From Vibrio sp. CK2-1 (GTDB taxonomy: Bacteria; Pseudomonadota; Gammaproteobacteria; Enterobacterales; Vibrionaceae): a stretch of 64,000 nt of DNA. The stretch is from positions 248,001-312,000 of the forward strand of contig NZ_JAKKCJ010000001.1 in NCBI RefSeq assembly GCF_021726515.1. The letters are read 5' to 3'. Shown one piece after another: positions 9,728 to 18,699 of this stretch. The notes beneath the pieces were generated by a model. It made no database searches. It saw only the letters and a program-made list of their open reading frames with translations, and had not been told where the DNA came from. How positions within the stretch are numbered: the stretch's first letter is position 1; each line of letters starts with the position of its first letter. A program made the position numbers and the translations under genes.

Positions 9728-9748
9728 TTGGATTTATCCGCAGACTAT

Positions 9749-10282
9749 CTAGAGCAACTTTTCAATATCTTCAGCAAGCTCTTCTGCCGAATAGGTTGGC
9801 GAATAACGCTCAACTACTTTCCCCTCTCCATCGACAAGAAATTTAGTGAAGTTCCATTTGAGTTCCCCATCATCAAATACTTGACCAATTGAGGTTAGCT
9901 TTTCAAGTAAGCCTTCTGAGGCATCATTGGATTTATCTTCATGGCGCTGCATTTTCAAATGCTTAAATAATGGATCGGCATCTGGGCCATTGACTTCAAT
10001 TTTAGCGAAGTTGGTAAAGCTCACGCCATAATTCACCTGACAGAAATCCATAATACCTTGGTCATCTTCTGGCGATTGCTCCAAAAACTGATTACAAGGA
10101 AAGCCTAGCACTTCAAATCCTTTATCTTTATAAGCTTGATGTAGCTTTTCCAAACCTTCTAGTTGCGGCGTTAGGCCACACTTGGTCGCAATATTCACAA
10201 TCAATAATGTCTTGCCGTGATACTTAGACAGGCTAACTAACTCACCCGACACCGCTCTTACTTTAAAGTCATGTACATTCAT
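9749..10282 (-). CDS. Glutathione peroxidase family protein (thiol peroxidase, cysteine type)
   Basis: A 177-residue peroxidase that reduces hydroperoxides with thiol donors. The three family motifs are present: NIATKCGLTPQ with the peroxidatic Cys35, VLGFPCNQF with the tetrad glutamine, and WNFTKFLVD with tryptophan and asparagine. Bacterial enzymes of this type use cysteine instead of selenocysteine and often take thioredoxin. The ATG at 10282 is preceded by AAGGAG; an in-frame GTG at 10291 lies inside that ribosome site. It is a monocistronic gene. Confidence 0.92.
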   Translation of the reverse strand: MNVHDFKVRAVSGELVSLSKYHGKTLLIVNIATKCGLTPQLEGLEKLHQAYKDKGFEVLGFPCNQFLEQSPEDDQGIMDFCQVNYGVSFTNFAKIEVNGPDADPLFKHLKMQRHEDKSNDASEGLLEKLTSIGQVFDDGELKWNFTKFLVDGEGKVVERYSPTYSAEELAEDIEKLL

Positions 10283-10381
10283 CTTAATCACTCCTTAATT
10301 ATCTTGTTCGACAAACCATTTACACCCTACGTTTTTAACTACTCTTTAGTACTACCACTTTAGGGTAGTTTGAGATCAGAA

Positions 10382-10395
10382 TTGATTTGAATCAG
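10382..10395 (+). promoter_or_regulatory. FNR-like box upstream of nirB
   Basis: TTGATTTGAATCAG differs at one base from the FNR palindrome TTGAT-N4-ATCAA. A -10-like CATGAT at 10417-10422 places a start about 41 bases from its centre, the spacing of a class II FNR promoter. This would switch on nirB without oxygen. Confidence 0.7.
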
Positions 10396-10458
10396 TATTC
10401 TTGGTCACAGTTTCGCCATGATAAGCCCAGTTAATTTATTTTTATGGGCGAAATATAT

Positions 10459-13041
10459 ATGAATAAGATCAAACTCGTCGTCATCGGTAACGGCATGGTA
10501 GGCCACCGTTTTATCGAAGATATCGTCGAAAAAGGTGACTTAAACCAATACGAAATCACGGCATTTTGTGAAGAACCCCGCGTCGCTTATGACCGAGTTC
10601 ATCTCTCTTCATACTTCTCCCATCACACGGCTGATGAGCTATCTCTTGTTAAAGAAGGCTTTTATCAAAAACATGGCATCAATGTGTTAATTGGTGAACG
10701 TGCCATTAATATTAGTCGTGAAAACAAAACCGTGTACTCAAGCTCTGGTCGTGAAGTGCAATATGACAAACTGATCATGGCTACCGGTTCTTACCCATTC
10801 GTGCCGCCAATTAAAGGCAACGAAAGCAAAGACTGCTTTGTGTACCGTACTATCGAAGATTTAAAAGCGATTGAAGCGACTGCGAAGAAAAGCAAAAGCG
10901 GCGCGGTAATCGGCGGTGGTTTGCTTGGTCTTGAAGCGGCTGGCGCATTAAAAGCACTCGGTGTTGAAACTCATGTAATCGAATTTGCGCCAGTATTAAT
11001 GGCGGAGCAGCTTGATCTACAAGGCGGCTTAAAGCTACGCAACAAAATCGAACGTATGGGCGTGCAAGTTCATACCAGCAAAAATACATTAGAGATCTTA
11101 CCTCAAGGTGATAGCGCCCGTAACACCATGAAGTTTGCAGATGGTACCGATTTAGAAGTCGACTTTATCGTCTTCTCTGCAGGTATTCGCCCACAAGATC
11201 GCCTATCTCGCCAAGCAGAATTAGAAATTGGCCCACGCGGCGGTATCGCGATTAACGACAACTGCCAAACCTCTGATCCAGATATCTACGCAGTTGGTGA
11301 ATGTGCTTCTTGGAATGGCATCTTCTTTGGCTTAGTCGCTCCAGGCTACAAAATGGCGCAAGTGGCCGTTGACCACCTACTAGGCAATACAGAAAGCCAA
11401 TTCACTGGCGCTGACATGAGTGCCAAGCTGAAATTACTGGGCGTAAAAGTAGGTAGTATTGGTGATGCAAACGGCCGTACACCAAACTGTAAGAGCTTTG
11501 TTTACCAAAACGATGAAGAAGACGTGTATAAACGCTTGATCGTGTCTGCAGACAACAAGAAGCTTCTCGGCGCAGTATTAGTTGGCGATACCTCTGATTA
11601 CGGCAACCTACTACAGCTGCACTTAAATGATATGGATCTACCTGAGCATCCAGACACCTTAATTCTGCCTGCTCATGCTGGTGCAGAAAAACCATCAATG
11701 GGTGCCGATGCACTACCGGATTCAGCGGTAATCTGTTCTTGTTTTGATGTGACGAAAGGCAAAATTGCTGCCGCGGTTGCCGAAGGCCACACCACACTCG
11801 GTGATATCAAAATGGTCACCAAAGCCGGTACTGGTTGTGGTGGTTGTGTACCAATGATCACCCAAGTACTAAACGCAGAATTAGCCAAAGCCGGTATTGA
11901 AGTTAAAAATCATATCTGTGAGCATTTCGAATATTCTCGTCAAGAGCTATTCCACCTATGCCGCATTGAAGGTATTCGTTCATTCGATCAACTACTTGAA
12001 AAACACGGCCACGGTTATGGCTGTGAAGTATGTAAACCAACTGTAGGCTCTATCTTAGCGTCTTGCTGGGGCGACCACGTATTAAAACCACAACACGTTG
12101 GCCTGCAAGATACCAATGACAACTTCCTTGGCAACATGCAGAAAGATGGCACTTACTCTGTTATCCCTCGTATGGCTGGCGGTGAAGTGACACCTCAAGC
12201 TCTAGCGGCACTGGCCAATGTTGCAGCGGAATACAATCTTTACACCAAGATCACTGGCGCACAGCGTATTGGTTTATTTGGCGCGCAAAAAGATGATCTT
12301 CCAGCTATCTGGAAAAAACTCATCGAAGCAGGTTATGAAACGGGTCAAGCCTATGCCAAAGCACTACGTATGGCGAAAACTTGTGTCGGTAGCACTTGGT
12401 GTCGTTTCGGCGTACAAGACAGTGTTGGCTTAGGTTCTTACCTAGAAAACCGTTACAAAGGCATCCGTACTCCTCACAAAATGAAGTTCGGTGTATCTGG
12501 CTGTACTCGTGAGTGTGCAGAAGCTCAAGGTAAAGATTTAGGCATCATTGCCACCGATGCAGGCTGGAACATGTATGTGTGTGGTAACGGTGGTATGAAT
12601 CCTCGTCACGGTGACCTACTGGCTTCTGATTTAGATAAAGAAACCCTAATCCAATACATCGACCGTTTCATGATGTTCTACATCCGTACCGCGGATAAAT
12701 TACAACGTACGTCAGTATGGCTAGAAAACCTAGAAGGCGGCGTAGACTACCTACGTAAAGTGATTGTCGATGATACTTTAGGCATCAATGAGCAGCTTGA
12801 GAAAGACGTTCAAACACTCGTCGACAGCTACACCTGTGAGTGGACTGACACGATTAATGATGAAAGCCAGTTAACCCGTTTTGCTCACTTCATCAACAGC
12901 GATGCGCGCGATGAAAACGTGGTATTTGTTCCTGAACGTGAACAACACCGCCCTGCGACATTTACTGAGAAGCACCCGCACTTACGTGGTGACATCCTAC
13001 ACACCGACCTAAACGATAAAAAAGTAACGGAGGAAGCGTAA
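10459..13041 (+). CDS. nirB: NADH-dependent nitrite reductase large subunit NirB
   Basis: The catalytic subunit of cytoplasmic nitrite reductase (nitrite to ammonium), 860 residues. Order of domains: FAD and NAD(P) Rossmann folds (VVIGNGMVGHRF at the start, AVIGGGLLGLEAAGALKALG near 150), a BFD-like [2Fe-2S] region (CSCFD with GTGCGGCVP, near 425-460), the ferredoxin-like half-domain, then the siroheme/[4Fe-4S] site (CVGSTWCRFG and GVSGCTRECAEAQGKD, near 645-690). The ATG at 10459 begins the conserved region; an ATG 15 bases upstream is also in frame. The nirD start overlaps its stop. Confidence 0.96.
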   Translation: MNKIKLVVIGNGMVGHRFIEDIVEKGDLNQYEITAFCEEPRVAYDRVHLSSYFSHHTADELSLVKEGFYQKHGINVLIGERAINISRENKTVYSSSGREVQYDKLIMATGSYPFVPPIKGNESKDCFVYRTIEDLKAIEATAKKSKSGAVIGGGLLGLEAAGALKALGVETHVIEFAPVLMAEQLDLQGGLKLRNKIERMGVQVHTSKNTLEILPQGDSARNTMKFADGTDLEVDFIVFSAGIRPQDRLSRQAELEIGPRGGIAINDNCQTSDPDIYAVGECASWNGIFFGLVAPGYKMAQVAVDHLLGNTESQFTGADMSAKLKLLGVKVGSIGDANGRTPNCKSFVYQNDEEDVYKRLIVSADNKKLLGAVLVGDTSDYGNLLQLHLNDMDLPEHPDTLILPAHAGAEKPSMGADALPDSAVICSCFDVTKGKIAAAVAEGHTTLGDIKMVTKAGTGCGGCVPMITQVLNAELAKAGIEVKNHICEHFEYSRQELFHLCRIEGIRSFDQLLEKHGHGYGCEVCKPTVGSILASCWGDHVLKPQHVGLQDTNDNFLGNMQKDGTYSVIPRMAGGEVTPQALAALANVAAEYNLYTKITGAQRIGLFGAQKDDLPAIWKKLIEAGYETGQAYAKALRMAKTCVGSTWCRFGVQDSVGLGSYLENRYKGIRTPHKMKFGVSGCTRECAEAQGKDLGIIATDAGWNMYVCGNGGMNPRHGDLLASDLDKETLIQYIDRFMMFYIRTADKLQRTSVWLENLEGGVDYLRKVIVDDTLGINEQLEKDVQTLVDSYTCEWTDTINDESQLTRFAHFINSDARDENVVFVPEREQHRPATFTEKHPHLRGDILHTDLNDKKVTEEA

Positions 13042-13403
13042 TGACTAGTCAACAAAATACGAATCAAAAAAGTCATAAACCTAGCTGGGTAAAAGTCTGT
13101 GCGCTCAGCGACATTACGCCAAAAACTGGGGTTTGCGCTCTAGTTAACGGTAAGCAAGTTGCGATCTTCCGTCCTCGTTTTGATGAGCAACTCTTCGCCA
13201 TAAACAACATGGACCCGTTTGCTCAATCGAACGTGTTATCTCGCGGTTTAATCTGCGAACACGATGGTGAGCTTTGGGTAGCTAGCCCTCTGAAAAAACA
13301 ACGCTTTAATCTAGAAACAGGTCGTTGCCTTGAAGATGAAACCATGAGCGTACAAGCCTATGAGATTCGTGTGAAAGGTAATGAGATTGAGGTGAAGGCG
13401 TAA
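13041..13403 (+). CDS. nirD: NADH-dependent nitrite reductase small subunit NirD
   Basis: A 120-residue Rieske-fold subunit of nitrite reductase. It begins by overlapping the nirB stop by one base, which implies coupled translation. The fold landmarks LCDI-like CALSDITPKTGVCALVNG and QVAIFRP are visible, and the Cys-His iron-sulfur ligands of true Rieske proteins are absent, as is usual for NirD. It is followed by a CTCGT hairpin and the FNT channel gene. Confidence 0.93.
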   Translation: MTSQQNTNQKSHKPSWVKVCALSDITPKTGVCALVNGKQVAIFRPRFDEQLFAINNMDPFAQSNVLSRGLICEHDGELWVASPLKKQRFNLETGRCLEDETMSVQAYEIRVKGNEIEVKA

Positions 13404-13424
13404 ACGATTTTCGAAATCTCGTAA

Positions 13425-13457
13425 CTCGTTTCTCGGACTACCCTTTCGAGAAACGAG
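13425..13457. repeat. CTCGT-type hairpin between nirD and the FNT gene
   Basis: CTCGTTTCTCG (13425-13435) and CGAGAAACGAG (13447-13457) form an 11-bp perfect stem with an 11-base loop. Related CTCG words continue on both sides (13402-13476). No T run follows, so it is not a standard terminator. Similar blocks lie at 14399-14459 and 35327-35465. Confidence 0.7.
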
Positions 13458-13568
13458 ATTCGATAAACGAGCACCGTTAATAAGTTTCCATACCCATAGC
13501 GATTCTTTTTCAATCCCGAATCGCTATCAGTATTCAAACTTTAATTTTAACTTTTGTAGGAAATCACT

Positions 13569-14384
13569 ATGTACGCAGACACCATTAAAAAGTGCTCGAA
13601 CAACGCAGCTCGTATCGTTAAGCTTGCTGATAATAACCCACTGGGTTTTTGGATTAGCTCAGCTATGGCGGGCGCTTATGTCGGCATCGGCATTATTTTA
13701 ATTTTCACTTTCGGCAACCTTGTTGATCCTTCTATTCGTCCGCTAGTCATGGGCGCAACTTTTGGTATCGCATTAACATTGGTGATCATTGCGGGCTCTG
13801 AACTGTTCACCGGTCATACTATGTTTTTGGCATTTGGCGCATTAACCGGCCAAATCTCTTGGAAAGATAACGCGCGCATCTTGCCACAAACTTGGCTAGG
13901 TAACTTAATCGGCTCAGTATTGGTTGCTTACCTATTCTTCCTTGCTGGCGGCGGCAGTCTTCTACCGGATGCAAAAAGCTTCTTACACGCAGCGGCCCTA
14001 GGTAAGACAGCGGCGCCTGCAAGCGTATTATTCTTTAAAGGCATTCTATGTAACTGGTTAGTGTGTCTAGCAATTTGGATGTGTCAACGTGTTGAAGGTA
14101 CAGGCAAATTCATCGCAATTTGGTGGTGTTTATTGGCTTTCATCGGCGCAGGTTTCGAGCACTCAATTGCGAACATGACTATCTTTGCACTTTCTTATTT
14201 TGGCAACCATTCAGATGCGTTCACTCTAGGTGGCATCTGGCATAACCTATTATGGGTATCATTAGGTAATATGGTTTCTGGTGCTATCTTTATGGGCATT
14301 GGCTACTGGATTTCAACACCAAAAGCTGAGCGTCCAGTTTTTGATAAAGAAGAAGTTGAGAACGTACAGGAAGTAAAAGCGTAG
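13569..14384 (+). CDS. nirC: Formate/nitrite transporter family channel (NirC-like)
   Basis: A 271-residue pentameric inner-membrane channel of the FNT family, expected to bring in nitrite for NirBD. It has six hydrophobic segments; [17 protein letters not shown] corresponds to the conserved first-repeat loop and [16 protein letters not shown] to the second repeat, where FNT proteins place the pore histidine region. TAGGAAATC precedes the ATG. It lies between nirD and cobA on the same strand. A formate channel is the alternative; the operon makes nitrite more likely. Confidence 0.88.
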   Translation: MYADTIKKCSNNAARIVKLADNNPLGFWISSAMAGAYVGIGIILIFTFGNLVDPSIRPLVMGATFGIALTLVIIAGSELFTGHTMFLAFGALTGQISWKDNARILPQTWLGNLIGSVLVAYLFFLAGGGSLLPDAKSFLHAAALGKTAAPASVLFFKGILCNWLVCLAIWMCQRVEGTGKFIAIWWCLLAFIGAGFEHSIANMTIFALSYFGNHSDAFTLGGIWHNLLWVSLGNMVSGAIFMGIGYWISTPKAERPVFDKEEVENVQEVKA

Positions 14385-14398
14385 ACGTTCCTCGGCTA

Positions 14399-14459
14399 CT
14401 CGTGGCTCGTTACTCGGCACTGGTTTTGATGAAATCTTGTTCGAGCAACGAGTCACGAG
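14399..14459. repeat. CTCGT-type hairpin between the FNT gene and cobA
   Basis: CTCGTGGCTCGTTACTCG (14399-14416) pairs with CGAGCAACGAGTCACGAG (14442-14459) over 18 positions with two mismatches. It is the second copy of the same kind of element inside one operon and lacks a terminator-like T run. Confidence 0.7.
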
Positions 14460-14517
14460 AATCGCTACACTAAACTCAATCATTATCTCCTACTTTATTT
14501 GGTTTTCGGAGTTCGCT

Positions 14518-15273
14518 ATGCAGGCCACCTCTTCTCACGCTCGTCCATTCGTTTCCCTTGTTGGCGCGGGCCCTGGCGATCCTGATTTACTGACAATGAA
14601 GGCTTACCGCTTGATTCAATCGGCAGATGTAGTGGTTTATGACCGCTTGGTTTCTGAAGAAATCATGGCATTAGTGAACCCCAATGCTGAGCTATTGTTT
14701 GTGGGTAAGAAGCTGAATCATCATTGTGTTCCGCAAGATCAAATCAACCAAATCTTGGTCGACAAAGCGCTGGAAAACAAGCATGTGGTGCGTTTGAAAG
14801 GCGGTGACCCATTTATCTTTGGTCGTGGCGGTGAAGAGCTCGAAACTCTCGTCGAAAATGGTGTTGAGTTTGAAGTCGTGCCGGGGATTACTGCTGCATC
14901 GGGTTGTAGTGCTTATGCCGGAATTCCACTCACTCATCGCGATCATGCGCAAAGTGTGCAGTTCATTACTGGGCATTTGAAGAAAGAAGGTCAAGATATT
15001 CAATGGCCGAGTTTGGCGCAGAATAATCATACTCTCGTCTTTTATATGGGACTCAAACAAGCACCGGTGATTCGCCAAAACTTAATCGAAAATGGGTTAT
15101 CAGTTGAAACGCCATGTGCCATTGTGGAACGAGGCACTACCCCTCAACAACGTGTGTTAACTGGCACATTGAAAGAGTTAGAGTCGCTAGCGACTCAAGC
15201 CATCAGCCCCTCACTCATCATTGTTGGTAGCGTGGTTTCACTGCACCAGCAACTAGATTGGTTTGAATCATAA
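14518..15273 (+). CDS. cobA: Uroporphyrinogen-III C-methyltransferase (SUMT, siroheme pathway)
   Basis: A 251-residue SAM-dependent enzyme that turns uroporphyrinogen III into precorrin-2, the siroheme precursor that NirB needs. Motifs are [18 protein letters not shown] at the N-terminus, [25 protein letters not shown] (about residues 85-101) and [20 protein letters not shown]. It lacks the N-terminal dehydrogenase/chelatase half of CysG. I chose the ATG at 14518 because CGGAG stands before it; the frame is open from 14437. Its stop overlaps the opposite-strand gene's stop by 6 bases. Confidence 0.94.
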   Translation: MQATSSHARPFVSLVGAGPGDPDLLTMKAYRLIQSADVVVYDRLVSEEIMALVNPNAELLFVGKKLNHHCVPQDQINQILVDKALENKHVVRLKGGDPFIFGRGGEELETLVENGVEFEVVPGITAASGCSAYAGIPLTHRDHAQSVQFITGHLKKEGQDIQWPSLAQNNHTLVFYMGLKQAPVIRQNLIENGLSVETPCAIVERGTTPQQRVLTGTLKELESLATQAISPSLIIVGSVVSLHQQLDWFES

Positions 15274-15858
15274 TGCTGAATGAGAATAATAATTAAGCTT
15301 TAGAAAAGATTCGGACGGGCTGACCTGATGCATATCATTGGATGGTGTCTTGTAAATTAAACTGACAACCTGATGAGACTGCTTGCTATCTCCAAGTAAG
15401 AATTGAAAGTAGCGATCTAAGTTACGATATGTCGAACTATGTTCTGTATCAGGCACTATTTCATTTTTTTCAAAATAGGGTCTGTGTACTCCAACATAGG
15501 CTTCCTGATAAACGTAACGCGGTTCACCAGACATTAAAGCGATAAAGCAGGCAGAATAGCAATAGGTTTCAACAGCCGTTTTAAGTTGTGATTGCTTAAT
15601 AATTTTACCAATCTTAATCGCTTCATTGACTGAGCCACCGAGAGATTGCAGTAAGATATATTGAACATTCTTATGAGTGGCAATAAAGGTTTCAAATCGC
15701 TTTGATTCTCCCGATTTAATCGGGCCATTTAAGCTAATAATATCTCGACCTTGGGCATGAAAAGCTTTGTAGGTTGCTGCAGATGAAAAGTTAAGCGATA
15801 CAATTAATATTAATAAAGCGCAGCCAATAGCGGTATGACGGGGAGAAAAACGAAACAC
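15268..15858 (-). CDS. Secreted ClpP/crotonase-fold protein of unknown function
   Basis: A 196-residue protein with an N-terminal signal or membrane segment (about residues 10-28) followed by a domain that resembles the periplasmic ClpP-like family COG3904. [19 protein letters not shown] fits the oxyanion-hole glycine turn, [17 protein letters not shown] holds the likely nucleophile serine, and VGVHRPYF holds a histidine. It starts with GTG. The role is unknown; a periplasmic peptidase is possible from the fold. It converges with cobA and overlaps its end. Confidence 0.65.
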   Translation of the reverse strand: MFRFSPRHTAIGCALLILIVSLNFSSAATYKAFHAQGRDIISLNGPIKSGESKRFETFIATHKNVQYILLQSLGGSVNEAIKIGKIIKQSQLKTAVETYCYSACFIALMSGEPRYVYQEAYVGVHRPYFEKNEIVPDTEHSSTYRNLDRYFQFLLGDSKQSHQVVSLIYKTPSNDMHQVSPSESFLKLNYYSHSAL

Positions 15859-15999
15859 AATTTACTCGAAAAAATAAAACAACCTCCCTATTATCGACAT
15901 CAATCTTGCTCTCCTAAGCAGATACGATGGATGAGTGTACAAGGAAGCCGCTGAACAATTATTGACCTACGTCAGGCATGCAAGAATAATCCTAAATTT

Positions 16000-16272
16000 C
16001 TATTGAGCAATCAGCTTTTCTTTGGTCGCTTTACTCAGTTTTTTAATGCGAATTTCTTCTTTAAGCGCCGCGCTTTTATCCGCCACTTGTTGTGACCAGA
16101 CGAGTGATAACGGCCCTTTACCTCTTAAATATTTAGCGCCTTTGCCCGTTTGATGCTGCTCAAACCGACGTTCAAGATCATTGGTAATACCACAATAAAG
16201 CGTCTTGGTTCGAGTACGAATTAAATACACGAACCAAGATTTTTCGGTTGGCTGGGAAGTCGTAGTTGGCAT
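16000..16272 (-). CDS. GIY-YIG endonuclease-like protein (YhbQ/UPF0213 family)
   Basis: A 90-residue single-domain protein of the GIY-YIG superfamily. The paired motifs appear as FVYLIRT and LYCGITNDLERRFEQHQTGK, with the catalytic-type arginine in the latter, and GPLSLVWSQ further on. This matches the UPF0213/YhbQ group, whose members are proposed to act on DNA, with role unsettled. It starts 3 bases after the stop of the upstream yceH-like gene, so the two are probably co-transcribed. Confidence 0.88.
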   Translation of the reverse strand: MPTTTSQPTEKSWFVYLIRTRTKTLYCGITNDLERRFEQHQTGKGAKYLRGKGPLSLVWSQQVADKSAALKEEIRIKKLSKATKEKLIAQ

Positions 16273-16275
16273 GGG

Positions 16276-16932
16276 TTAATCAGAAATCAAGGCTTTCAGT
16301 TCTTCAACTTGTGCTTTCAATTCAGCGACTTGTTGCTCTAACGTGCTGATACGTTCTTCATATTGATTTTGACTAGAAGAAACCGCTGTTGGTGCAGCGG
16401 TAGCATAGGATTCAACATCCACTTCACCACAGAATAAATGCTGATAGCGTGATTCACGTTTACCCGGTTCACGTGGCAATTTCACCACTAAAGCCCCTTC
16501 TTCGCGCGATGCCATTTGCTCCAATAACGCTTCCACTTGTTTCACATCGCTAAATTCACATAGACGATTGGTGCGAGTACGGATTTCACCGGGGGTTTGC
16601 GCGCCACGCAGTAGCATGCAACATACGATGCCACGCTCTTGGTCAGTTAACTTCAATGAACCAAATTCGGTATTACAAAAACGATGACGAAATTTAGACA
16701 CGCGACTATTGAAACCACTTTCATCCGTCATTAAACGGCGATCAATTAACGCTTGCGCGGCATCCATCACTTCAGCTTCGCTCAACGCCATCACAGGATC
16801 GCGGTTACTTTTTTGGTTACAAGCAGTGGTAAGGCTATTTAGGGTTAGTGGGTAGTAATCGGGAGTCGTCACTTCTTTTTCAATTAAACAACCAATGATT
16901 CTGGCTTCAATTGGGGTGAGTTCTATATTCAT
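16276..16932 (-). CDS. YceH family protein (UPF0502, DUF480)
   Basis: A 218-residue protein of the DUF480 family, which carries two winged-helix domains. ARIIGCLIEKEVTTPDYYPL is the family signature near residue 10, with LNSLTTACNQKSNRDPV next. A C-terminal coiled coil (RISTLEQQVAELKAQVEELK) is clear. The function is not established. It precedes the GIY-YIG gene by 3 bases and follows a small hypothetical gene by 34 bases on the same strand. Confidence 0.9.
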   Translation of the reverse strand: MNIELTPIEARIIGCLIEKEVTTPDYYPLTLNSLTTACNQKSNRDPVMALSEAEVMDAAQALIDRRLMTDESGFNSRVSKFRHRFCNTEFGSLKLTDQERGIVCCMLLRGAQTPGEIRTRTNRLCEFSDVKQVEALLEQMASREEGALVVKLPREPGKRESRYQHLFCGEVDVESYATAAPTAVSSSQNQYEERISTLEQQVAELKAQVEELKALISD

Positions 16933-16966
16933 ATTGTTTATTCCTTGGGCCTGTTACCCATAAAAA

Positions 16967-17176
16967 TCAGTGATCCCAGCGATAAGGGCGATAGATCTGG
17001 CGACCATTATCCGCCACAACGACAATTTGGCTTCGATTCAAATCTAAATCGATTCGTTGCATCATCTTACGCGACTTTAAGTAGGCTTTCTGAAAACGCT
17101 GTTGCGCAGTATCTTGTCCGGAAGATTCCGTCACTGCTGGCGCTTTATTGTCTGCTGTTGAATTATTCTCTGTCAT
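16967..17176 (-). CDS. Small hypothetical protein
   Basis: A 69-residue frame beginning MTENNSTADNKAPAV, with a polar disordered N-terminal third and a basic and acidic second half (KAYLKSRKMMQRIDLDL, ending RQIYRPYRWDH). I do not recognise a family. No overlapping gene competes for this stretch, and it lies just upstream of the yceH-like gene on the same strand, which supports it as real. The ribosome site is weak. No catalytic or membrane feature is visible. Confidence 0.5.
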   Translation of the reverse strand: MTENNSTADNKAPAVTESSGQDTAQQRFQKAYLKSRKMMQRIDLDLNRSQIVVVADNGRQIYRPYRWDH

Positions 17177-17353
17177 TCTTAATCAGATTATCTATATTTA
17201 GATCAACATACTGTTATTAAGATATTGGTTTTGTATGTGAATAAATCAAGGCTACACTTCACCCAACTAAGATTTAACCTGCCAAAACATCACAATTGAT
17301 GAATTTTTCAGCTAGCAAGTGTCAATAAATTCAATTCATCACAATGTAAGACT

Positions 17354-17434
17354 ATGCTTTTAGGCTTATCCCTATATATTTTGATCTTAACTCTGTTTTG
17401 TCTGTTAGGTATATGGTTTAATTTGGAAAGTTAA
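17354..17434 (+). CDS. Possible 26-residue hydrophobic membrane peptide
   Basis: An ATG-to-TAA frame encodes a 26-residue peptide starting MLLGLSLYILILTLFCLL and ending GIWFNLES, almost entirely one membrane span. It lies 27 bases upstream of the yeeX start. The ribosome site is weak (TGTAAG). It could equally be chance in the yeeX leader; only conservation could decide. Confidence 0.25.
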   Translation: MLLGLSLYILILTLFCLLGIWFNLES

Positions 17435-17461
17435 TTAATCATCATGAATTAGGAAGAAACT

Positions 17462-17782
17462 ATGGCTAACGTATTTGAAATCGTAAACCAAGCTCGTCGC
17501 AAGAATAAACTTAAACGTGAAATTCTTGATAATGAAAAGAAAATTCGTGACAACCGTAAACGTGTTGATTTGCTAGATAATCTACTTGATTACATTCACG
17601 CAGGAATGACTCACGAAGAAATCGTTGAAATCATCAAAAACATGAAAGCTGATTATGAAGATCGTGTTGATGATCACATCATCAAAGGTGCTGAAATCTC
17701 TAAACAACGTCGTGAAATCAGCCGTAAAATCCGCGAACTGACTGAAGCAGACAAACTACAGCACACAAACGCAAAAAAATAA
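17462..17782 (+). CDS. yeeX: YeeX family protein (DUF496)
   Basis: A 106-residue, highly charged helical protein. The run [20 protein letters not shown], then [12 protein letters not shown] and [18 protein letters not shown], is the DUF496 pattern known from E. coli YeeX. Predicted coiled coil covers most of its length. Its function is not known to me. AGGAAG precedes the ATG. It is monocistronic with its own terminator. Confidence 0.9.
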   Translation: MANVFEIVNQARRKNKLKREILDNEKKIRDNRKRVDLLDNLLDYIHAGMTHEEIVEIIKNMKADYEDRVDDHIIKGAEISKQRREISRKIRELTEADKLQHTNAKK

Positions 17783-17800
17783 GTGATTCTTTAATATACA

Positions 17801-17828
17801 AAAGGCCTCTGCTATGAGGCCTTTGTTT
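17801..17828 (+). terminator. Terminator after yeeX
   Basis: AAAGGCCTC pairs with GAGGCCTTT across a 6-base loop, followed by GTTT. Confidence 0.85.
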
Positions 17829-17893
17829 CGTCACTAGAGATTTAATTTTACCGCGCTTTATGTGAAATCACTTAAATCTACAAGGAAATAATA

Positions 17894-18577
17894 ATGGCCC
17901 TGAAACGTGTACTTTTAAAACCAATAACACTTTGTGTCCTACTCGGCTTAAGTTCTTCCGCTTTAGCTAATGTTGTCATTAATATCCCTGCTGAAGTCGA
18001 TGTATTAGCAGCCAATGGCCAAGAAGCAGAGATTGAAGGTGGTTTTTTCTCAAGCACTAAATCTATCACTTTACCGGATGGCGAAAACCAAATCGTGTTC
18101 CGTTACAACCCAGTATTCAAACAAGGTAACGACCAAACGACCGTTACTACTGATGCCATCATCACCAAATTTACTGCCTCAGACACTGAGTTAGATTTTG
18201 ATCTTCCTAAATACCGCAATGCCGATCTCGCACGAGACTTTGACCGTAACCCAGATTGGAAATTGGTTGATGAAGATGGCAATGCTATCGAAGTGAAACA
18301 AGATAAGTTGTTAAAGCCGGGTGTTCAGCTTGGTCGTAACTACGATGAGGAATCTGTGGCTTACAACAAAACCGGTGGCGTAGCAGCTATCGCGCCAGCC
18401 ACCGCAGCAGTAGCTACAACAGCCGCAGTCGCAGCAACTCCAGCCGAAGCCGCACCACAAATGCCGGCTAACAGCCAGTACAAAACCACTGAAGAACAAA
18501 TGCTGCACTACTGGTATGACAAAGCCGACAGTGAAACTAAGCAACGTTTCCTACAAGCGATTATTCAAGCAAAATAA
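17894..18577 (+). CDS. YccT/CsgI family secreted protein (UPF0319, DUF2057)
   Basis: A 227-residue exported protein with a signal peptide (cleavage after SSSALA, about residue 26). VVINIPAEVDVLAANGQE and the run LPDGENQIVFRYNPVF are the DUF2057 signature. An alanine-rich linker (about residues 155-190) separates the domain from a C-terminal helix, TEEQMLHYWYDKAD. E. coli YccT (CsgI) restrains curli assembly; the role in this organism is not known. AAGGAAAT precedes the ATG. Confidence 0.85.
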   Translation: MALKRVLLKPITLCVLLGLSSSALANVVINIPAEVDVLAANGQEAEIEGGFFSSTKSITLPDGENQIVFRYNPVFKQGNDQTTVTTDAIITKFTASDTELDFDLPKYRNADLARDFDRNPDWKLVDEDGNAIEVKQDKLLKPGVQLGRNYDEESVAYNKTGGVAAIAPATAAVATTAAVAATPAEAAPQMPANSQYKTTEEQMLHYWYDKADSETKQRFLQAIIQAK

Positions 18578-18615
18578 TCTGGTATAGAGTTAGCTAAAAA
18601 TATCTAGCAATAAAA

Positions 18616-18680
18616 AAGGGCTTATCTGCCATTTCTAGTTAACGTAGAATTTCTAGTTAAAAGCAGATAAGCCCTTCTTT
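18616..18680. terminator. Long bidirectional terminator hairpin
   Basis: AAGGGCTTATCTGC pairs with GCAGATAAGCCCTT. The 33-base loop contains a direct repeat, ATTTCTAGTTAA twice. It separates the convergent yccT-like and DEAD-box genes. Confidence 0.8.
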
Positions 18681-18699
18681 TATTTGGTTAATTCAAATC

